Shown one piece after another: positions 60,004-64,000 of a DNA stretch of 64,000 bases. The first letter of the stretch is position 1. Every line of letters begins with the position of its first letter. The notes beneath the pieces are model-generated. The model was not told the origin of the DNA, did no database searches, and saw only the letters and a program-made list of their open reading frames with translations. Source of the DNA: Medakamo hakoo (taxonomy: Eukaryota; Chlorophyta; Trebouxiophyceae; Coccomyxaceae); the NCBI GenBank assembly GCA_026636295.1, contig CP089450.1, positions 496,001 to 560,000 on the forward strand, written 5' to 3'. Made by a program: the position numbers and the translations under genes.

Positions 60004-61269
60004 ATGGACGGCGGCGCCGGCGCTGGCGGCAGCGGCGAGCCGGGCGGCAGCGGCGTGCATGCGTCGACTGCGGCCGCAGCCGACGCGGCAGAATTCGCGG
60101 CGCTCTTCGACCTGGGCTTGCCGGGCGTCGACCTCCCGCCCGCTGTCCGCAAGCGGGCGCGTGCTGCCGAGGATGCGGCTTTGGAAGCGCACCTGGCGTT
60201 TGAGTGCGGGGCCGCCGCCCCGGGCGCGCACGCCCGCCCCGCGCCTGCCCCCTCGCCGCCGCCGCCCGGCCCGGCCGACGACGCCGACTCGGCCTTTGCC
60301 GCCGCGGCCCGGGCGATGGGCAAGATGTCCGCTTCAATGCTGCCGCCGGCAGTTTTGTTCCCTCCTGAAAGCAGCGTGCACGCGGCGGCGGCGGCGGCCG
60401 CGCCCGCGGCTGCCCGTGAACCGACGGGCAAAGCTCCAGCAGGCGGGCGGGGTCGGCGCGGCGGCGGCGGTGCCGCTGCCGCTGCCGCTGCCGCTGCCGC
60501 TGCTGCGCCCGCCTCTTCTTCAGGCGGCGGCGGCTCCGACGCCGCCGGCGGGACGACGACCGCGGGCGGCAGCAACGCGGCCCGGGCCAAGGCCAACCGA
60601 GAGCGGGCGCGGCGGGAGCGGCTGAACGATTTCGTGCGTTTTCTTTTTTTTTGTTCGCATGCCGCGCGCCAAACCTAGCCATGTTCGTGTTTCCAGGCGC
60701 ACTCTGCTCACGCGCACACACACACCCACTCAACACCAACACACCAGTTCAACGAGCTCGTGACCGCCATGGCGCCCTCCAACCCGCACGCCATGCTCCG
60801 CACCGACAAAACCTCCATCATTGCGGACGCCGTCCGCCTCATCACCGCCCTGCGCGCCGAGAATGGCCAGCTGCGCCAGCTGACCAAGTTTATGGAAGCC
60901 CGGCTGGCAGCCGCGGAGCGGGAGCGGGCGGAAGCGGTCATGGCCCTGGCGCTGGTGCGGCAGCAGGGCGGGGGTGGAGGCGCGGGCGGCGCGGCTCAAC
61001 CACCGCCGCCCGCGCCACACCCGCTGGCCGCGGGCGCGGGCCCGTCCTCCACGTCCGCCGCCGCGCCCGCCTACCCGACCGGCCCGCCGCCCGCGCCCTG
61101 GATGCTGGCGGCGGCCATGGGCGGTGGTGGGAGTGGTGGCGGCGCCATGCCGCCGCCGGCGCCGCACCACCTAGCCATGCCCCCGCCGCCCCAGGCGCAG
61201 CAGGCGCACGCGCCGCCGGCGGCCGACGACCAGTGGGGCGACGGCCGGCCGCGGCCGCCGGCGGCGTGA
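60004..61269 (+). CDS. bHLH transcription factor, group-IVc-like
   Basis: Exons 60004-60633 and 60748-61269 (phase 0, GTGCGT donor) give 383 aa. The bHLH domain straddles the join: ARAKANRERARRERLNDF, then FNELVTAMAPSNPHAMLRTD and KTSIIADAVRLITALRAENG, followed by a leucine-zipper-like helix QLRQLTKFMEARLAAAERER. The basic region with REx(R)RRERLND and the KTSII..A helix resemble plant group IVc factors (ILR3/bHLH104/bHLH121), which control iron homeostasis; that role is an inference. Flanks are Ala/Gly/Pro-rich low complexity. The nuclear DNA target would be an E-box-type site. Confidence 0.87.
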
Positions 61270-61390
61270 GTGAGTGGTCCCCGGCGTGCGCGTGAAGAGG
61301 GGGGGTGGGGCTCGTTTTGTCATTTGCTGCGCGTGCTTGCTGTTTTTTGTTCCGTCCTTTTTTTCTTTCAGCCTCGGCCACACCGTCCCC

Positions 61391-62428
61391 TCACCCCTGC
61401 CCGCCGCCCTCCACCGGCGGCGCCGCGCCGCGGGCCGTCGTCCCGCCGTCCACAACGACGTCCGCGCCCGTCGTGAAGCTCGCGCTCCCCGGCCCACACA
61501 GGAACAGGGCCGGGCCCACGAAATCGCCGGGCGTGCCCAGCCGGCCCGCGGGGATGAGGGCGACCGTGGCGGTCCGCCGCGACGCCTGCCCACGGAACAC
61601 CGGGTCCGTGAATGCCGTGTCCGTGGGGCCGGGCAGCAGGGCGTTGACGGCCACGCCGTCGCCCGCCCAGGCCAGGGCCAGGGATTTGGCCAGGGAGCGG
61701 ACGCCCGCTTTCGCGGCGCAGTATGACGCCTGCGACGCAAAGCCGAGCGCGCCCGCGATGGAGGACACCAGCAGCACGCGCCCGGCGCCGCTGGCGGCCA
61801 GGTGGGGGTGGGCGGCGCGCGCCGCCCGGAACGCCGAGCTCAGGTTTGCGCCGAGCGCAGCCTCCCAGGCGTCGTCCGGCGTGGCGTGCGGCGGCGTGGC
61901 GGCCGGGTCGAGCGCGCCCGCGGCCGCGACCAGGACGTCCAGGCGCCCGAACTTCGCGACGCACGCGTCGACGGCGGCCTGGATGTCGTCCGAGGCGCTC
62001 GCGTCGGCTGCGCACGTGAGCACGCCGTCCCGGCCGGAGGGCGAGGCTGCTGCAACGGCCGCGGCCGCGGTCGCCAAGCGGCCGGCGTCACAGTTGTCGA
62101 CCAGGCACACGCCCGCCGCGCCGGCGGACGCCAAAGCCGCGGCGATGGCGGAGCCGATGCCGCCCGCGCCGCCAGTGACGAGCGCGACGCGGCCGGCCTG
62201 GCCAAAGAGGTGGGAGAGGAGGGTGGTGGGCGGTGGTGGTGGTGGTGGTGGCGGGCGGCGAGGCGCGTCGCCGTCCTTTGCGGCGGCGCGCTTGGTCGCT
62301 TGTGCCGCCACGGCCCGGCGCAGCGGGACGGCAAACCCGGGCTTCCCAGGAGCGGAACAGACGCGGTGACACGCCGCACGCGCCAGGCCCAGCGTGTCGG
62401 GCCGGGCGCGTGCGAGGGACGGCCGCAT
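61391..62428 (-). CDS. Organelle-targeted short-chain dehydrogenase/reductase (FabG-like)
   Basis: Intronless, 345 aa. The first ~75 residues (MRPSLARARPDTLGLARAAC and a polyproline stretch) look like an organelle targeting peptide. A classical SDR follows: GRVALVTGGAGGIGSAIAAA, LDVLVAAAGALD where NNAG is usual, VSSIAGALGFASQASYCAAK with the catalytic Ser, Tyr and Lys, and PGPTDTAF. The C-terminus GADVVVDGGTT is typical of the FabG/3-oxoacyl-ACP-reductase-like group. A 3-oxoacyl reductase role is possible but not proven. An upstream in-frame Met (MIAFVFSLARF) is an alternative start. It diverges from the MRS2-like gene. Confidence 0.85.
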   Translation of the reverse strand: MRPSLARARPDTLGLARAACHRVCSAPGKPGFAVPLRRAVAAQATKRAAAKDGDAPRRPPPPPPPPPTTLLSHLFGQAGRVALVTGGAGGIGSAIAAALASAGAAGVCLVDNCDAGRLATAAAAVAAASPSGRDGVLTCAADASASDDIQAAVDACVAKFGRLDVLVAAAGALDPAATPPHATPDDAWEAALGANLSSAFRAARAAHPHLAASGAGRVLLVSSIAGALGFASQASYCAAKAGVRSLAKSLALAWAGDGVAVNALLPGPTDTAFTDPVFRGQASRRTATVALIPAGRLGTPGDFVGPALFLCGPGSASFTTGADVVVDGGTTARGAAPPVEGGGQG

Positions 62429-62576
62429 CTCTCTCTTTTCGGGGTGCTTGTGTGTGAAGAGAAAAGGACAAAAACGCGCGAGCGAAAAAACGAATGCTAT
62501 CATTGCAACTCTCCGCGAAAACGCCGCGCCCACGCTCTGCAGAGGCAACTGCCACGCCAGTCGCCGCCTGCAAACC

Positions 62577-64000
62577 ATGCAGGCCGTGGCCACTGCCCTC
62601 GTGCGGCGATGGCGCGGCAGCTGCGCCGTCCCCTCCGCGCTCCTCTCCCGGCCGGCCGCGACCCTGGCCTCCAGCCAACCCGCGCTGCCTTCGCCCTCCC
62701 TCTCGTCCCTGGTCGCCCGCGTCGCCGCGTCCTCCCCTGCCCCCGCCTCCTGCCCGGTCACGCAGTCAGTGGATTGGGAAGTCGTCCGCATCGATGCCAC
62801 CGGCCAGCCGTCCGCCGTCCGCGTGTCCGCGGCGTCTCTGGGCCTGGCCCCGCGCGACGCGGGCCTCTTCTCCCGCGGAGCCGGGGGCGCGGCCACCCTC
62901 GCCGCCGGCGTGCCGGGACGGCCAGACGCGGCGCCTGCCGTCCTCCCAGCTCAGCGCGCGACGCTCGTGTCCCGAATCGTCCGCGTGGGCGGCAGCGCGG
63001 CGGCGGCACCGCCCGGGGCGACGCCGCCCAGCCACCGCGGCCTCATTCTGCTGCGCACCGAAGCCGTCCGCGCGCTGATCGCGACGGACGAGGCCTTCAT
63101 CTTCCCGGCGCGGAGGGAAAGGGACACGGAGACGCTCCTGGAATCGGTGCGGGACGCGGTGCGCAGCGCGGCCGCCGCGGTGGGCGCGGCGCCGGCGACC
63201 GCGCCAGTGGACGGCGGCGCGGCACCCCCACCCCCACCCTCGTCTTCCTCCACCCGCCTGCCCTTTGAACTCGCGGTCTTAGAAGCATTGTTGGCAGAGA
63301 CAGTGCGCCAGTTTGAGCGGCGGCATCGCCAGTTGCGCTTGGTCGCGGACGGCGTGGCGGACGACGTGCGGCGGGCGTTGCGCGGCGGCAGCGGCAGGCG
63401 CAGCCTGCTGAGCACCGGCGGCGGCGGCGGCGGCGGCGGCGCGGACGAGGACGGTGGAGGCGGCAGCTCTTCCACCTCGACCGTCGGCTTCACGGCGGCA
63501 GCAGCCTCCATGTCCGGGCTGGACGCGGGCGCGGAAGTCGGCCGCCTCCTGCCCATCCAAATCGCGCTGCAGGAGGTGCGGCACGACGTGCGCGAAGCGG
63601 CGGCGGCCGTCGCGGAGGTCGCCGACTCGGACGCCCTCCTCTCCGCCATCTGCCTGTCCGACCACGACTACAGCGCCGGGCGCGACGGCGGCGGCGTCGG
63701 CGGCAAACGGGCGTCCCCACCGCCGCACGCCCACGTCGCCGCCGCGCTGCTGGAAGCGTACGAACGCCAGATCGAGACGGTCGCGTCCGCCGTGCGGGAG
63801 CTCGAGGAAAACACGCTGTCGCTGCAGGCGGCGCTGGCGATGGGCCTGGACGCCCACCGCAATTCCATCATGTTCCTCAACGCGACCATGACGATCTGTT
63901 CCCTGTCCGTGGCCGCCTGCGCCCTGCCCGCGACCTGGTTTGGGGCCAACCTGGCGTCAGGGCTGGAAGACACGGCCGGCGTGTTTTGGCCGCTCGTCGG
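62577..64000 (+). CDS. MRS2-like magnesium channel (3' end beyond window)
   Basis: One open frame runs from the ATG at 62577 off the right edge, giving at least 474 residues. The N-terminus MQAVATALVRRWRG is a likely mitochondrial presequence. WEVVRIDATG, HRGLILLRTEAVRALIATDE, LPFELAVLEALLAETVRQFE, LLPIQIALQEVRHDVREAAA and YERQIETVASAVRELEENTL are the CorA/MRS2 cytoplasmic or matrix domain and its long helix. LDAHRNSIMFLNATMTICSL opens membrane helix one. That helix ends WFGANLASGLED, so GAN stands where GMN is expected. Three low-complexity Ala/Gly/Pro inserts are lineage-specific. Confidence 0.88.
   Translation, partial: MQAVATALVRRWRGSCAVPSALLSRPAATLASSQPALPSPSLSSLVARVAASSPAPASCPVTQSVDWEVVRIDATGQPSAVRVSAASLGLAPRDAGLFSRGAGGAATLAAGVPGRPDAAPAVLPAQRATLVSRIVRVGGSAAAAPPGATPPSHRGLILLRTEAVRALIATDEAFIFPARRERDTETLLESVRDAVRSAAAAVGAAPATAPVDGGAAPPPPPSSSSTRLPFELAVLEALLAETVRQFERRHRQLRLVADGVADDVRRALRGGSGRRSLLSTGGGGGGGGADEDGGGGSSSTSTVGFTAAAASMSGLDAGAEVGRLLPIQIALQEVRHDVREAAAAVAEVADSDALLSAICLSDHDYSAGRDGGGVGGKRASPPPHAHVAAALLEAYERQIETVASAVRELEENTLSLQAALAMGLDAHRNSIMFLNATMTICSLSVAACALPATWFGANLASGLEDTAGVFWPLV

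Noticed and set aside
1-64000. Transposons, virus-like elements, rRNA and tRNA genes
   Set aside because: No transposase, reverse transcriptase, integrase or capsid-like frame, no terminal repeats, and no tRNA- or rRNA-like sequence was recognised by eye; a computed search was not possible.

Overview
The window is nuclear DNA from a small, gene-dense, very GC-rich eukaryote of the green plant lineage. The lineage call rests on a CP29 (Lhcb4) light-harvesting antenna protein, plant-type proteins (ALDH12 pyrroline-5-carboxylate dehydrogenase, a PDE327-like flavoprotein, FAO-type alcohol oxidase, PILS-type carrier, DUF1995, AP2 and group-IVc-like bHLH factors) and predicted plastid transit peptides. 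A prasinophyte-grade picoalga is the best fit. I cannot name the species. I recognised no transposon, virus-like element, rRNA, tRNA or CRISPR array.

I find 35 protein genes, two of them cut by the window edges. Genes alternate strand so that divergent pairs share short upstream regions and convergent pairs share short 3' regions. Many have 1-4 short introns. In all I reconstructed 43 introns with frame-consistent exon joins, and several very small exons (10, 18 and 25 nt) appear.

Layout. 0.3-10.7 kb: RRM protein, LHCB4, starch branching enzyme, LSM6, HTATIP2-like reductase, thioredoxin-like protein, ALKBH6-like dioxygenase. 10.8-18.3 kb: PDE327-like flavoprotein, COX7a-like subunit, ubiquitin-like protein, kelch protein, CobW-type metallochaperone, a small uncertain gene. 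18.5-26.9 kb: dolichol kinase, a FYR-domain protein with a U-box-like end, PILS-like transporter, membrane HMA protein, NFKBIL1-like protein. 27.3-38.3 kb: double-AP2 factor, a small unknown gene, apyrase, a secreted acidic protein with repeated dibasic-LL motifs, a CCHC-AP2-DUF1995 fusion, ribosomal protein eS10. 38.8-64 kb: Peter Pan/Ssf (Brix), a minimal Sec7 ARF-GEF, P5C dehydrogenase, long-chain alcohol oxidase, cytochrome P450, short-chain dehydrogenase, LCB1 of serine palmitoyltransferase, exportin-1, bHLH factor, a second short-chain dehydrogenase and an MRS2-like Mg channel running off the right edge.

Most genes are unrelated housekeeping neighbours. Functionally suggestive pairs are LHCB4 with starch branching enzyme and eS10 with the ribosome-biogenesis factor PPAN, each divergent from a shared upstream region. 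The most unusual items are the AP2-DUF1995 fusion (with a stop-free intron), first introns that favour a GTGCG donor, introns that run from G-rich to C-rich, and an MRS2 protein with GAN where GMN is expected.
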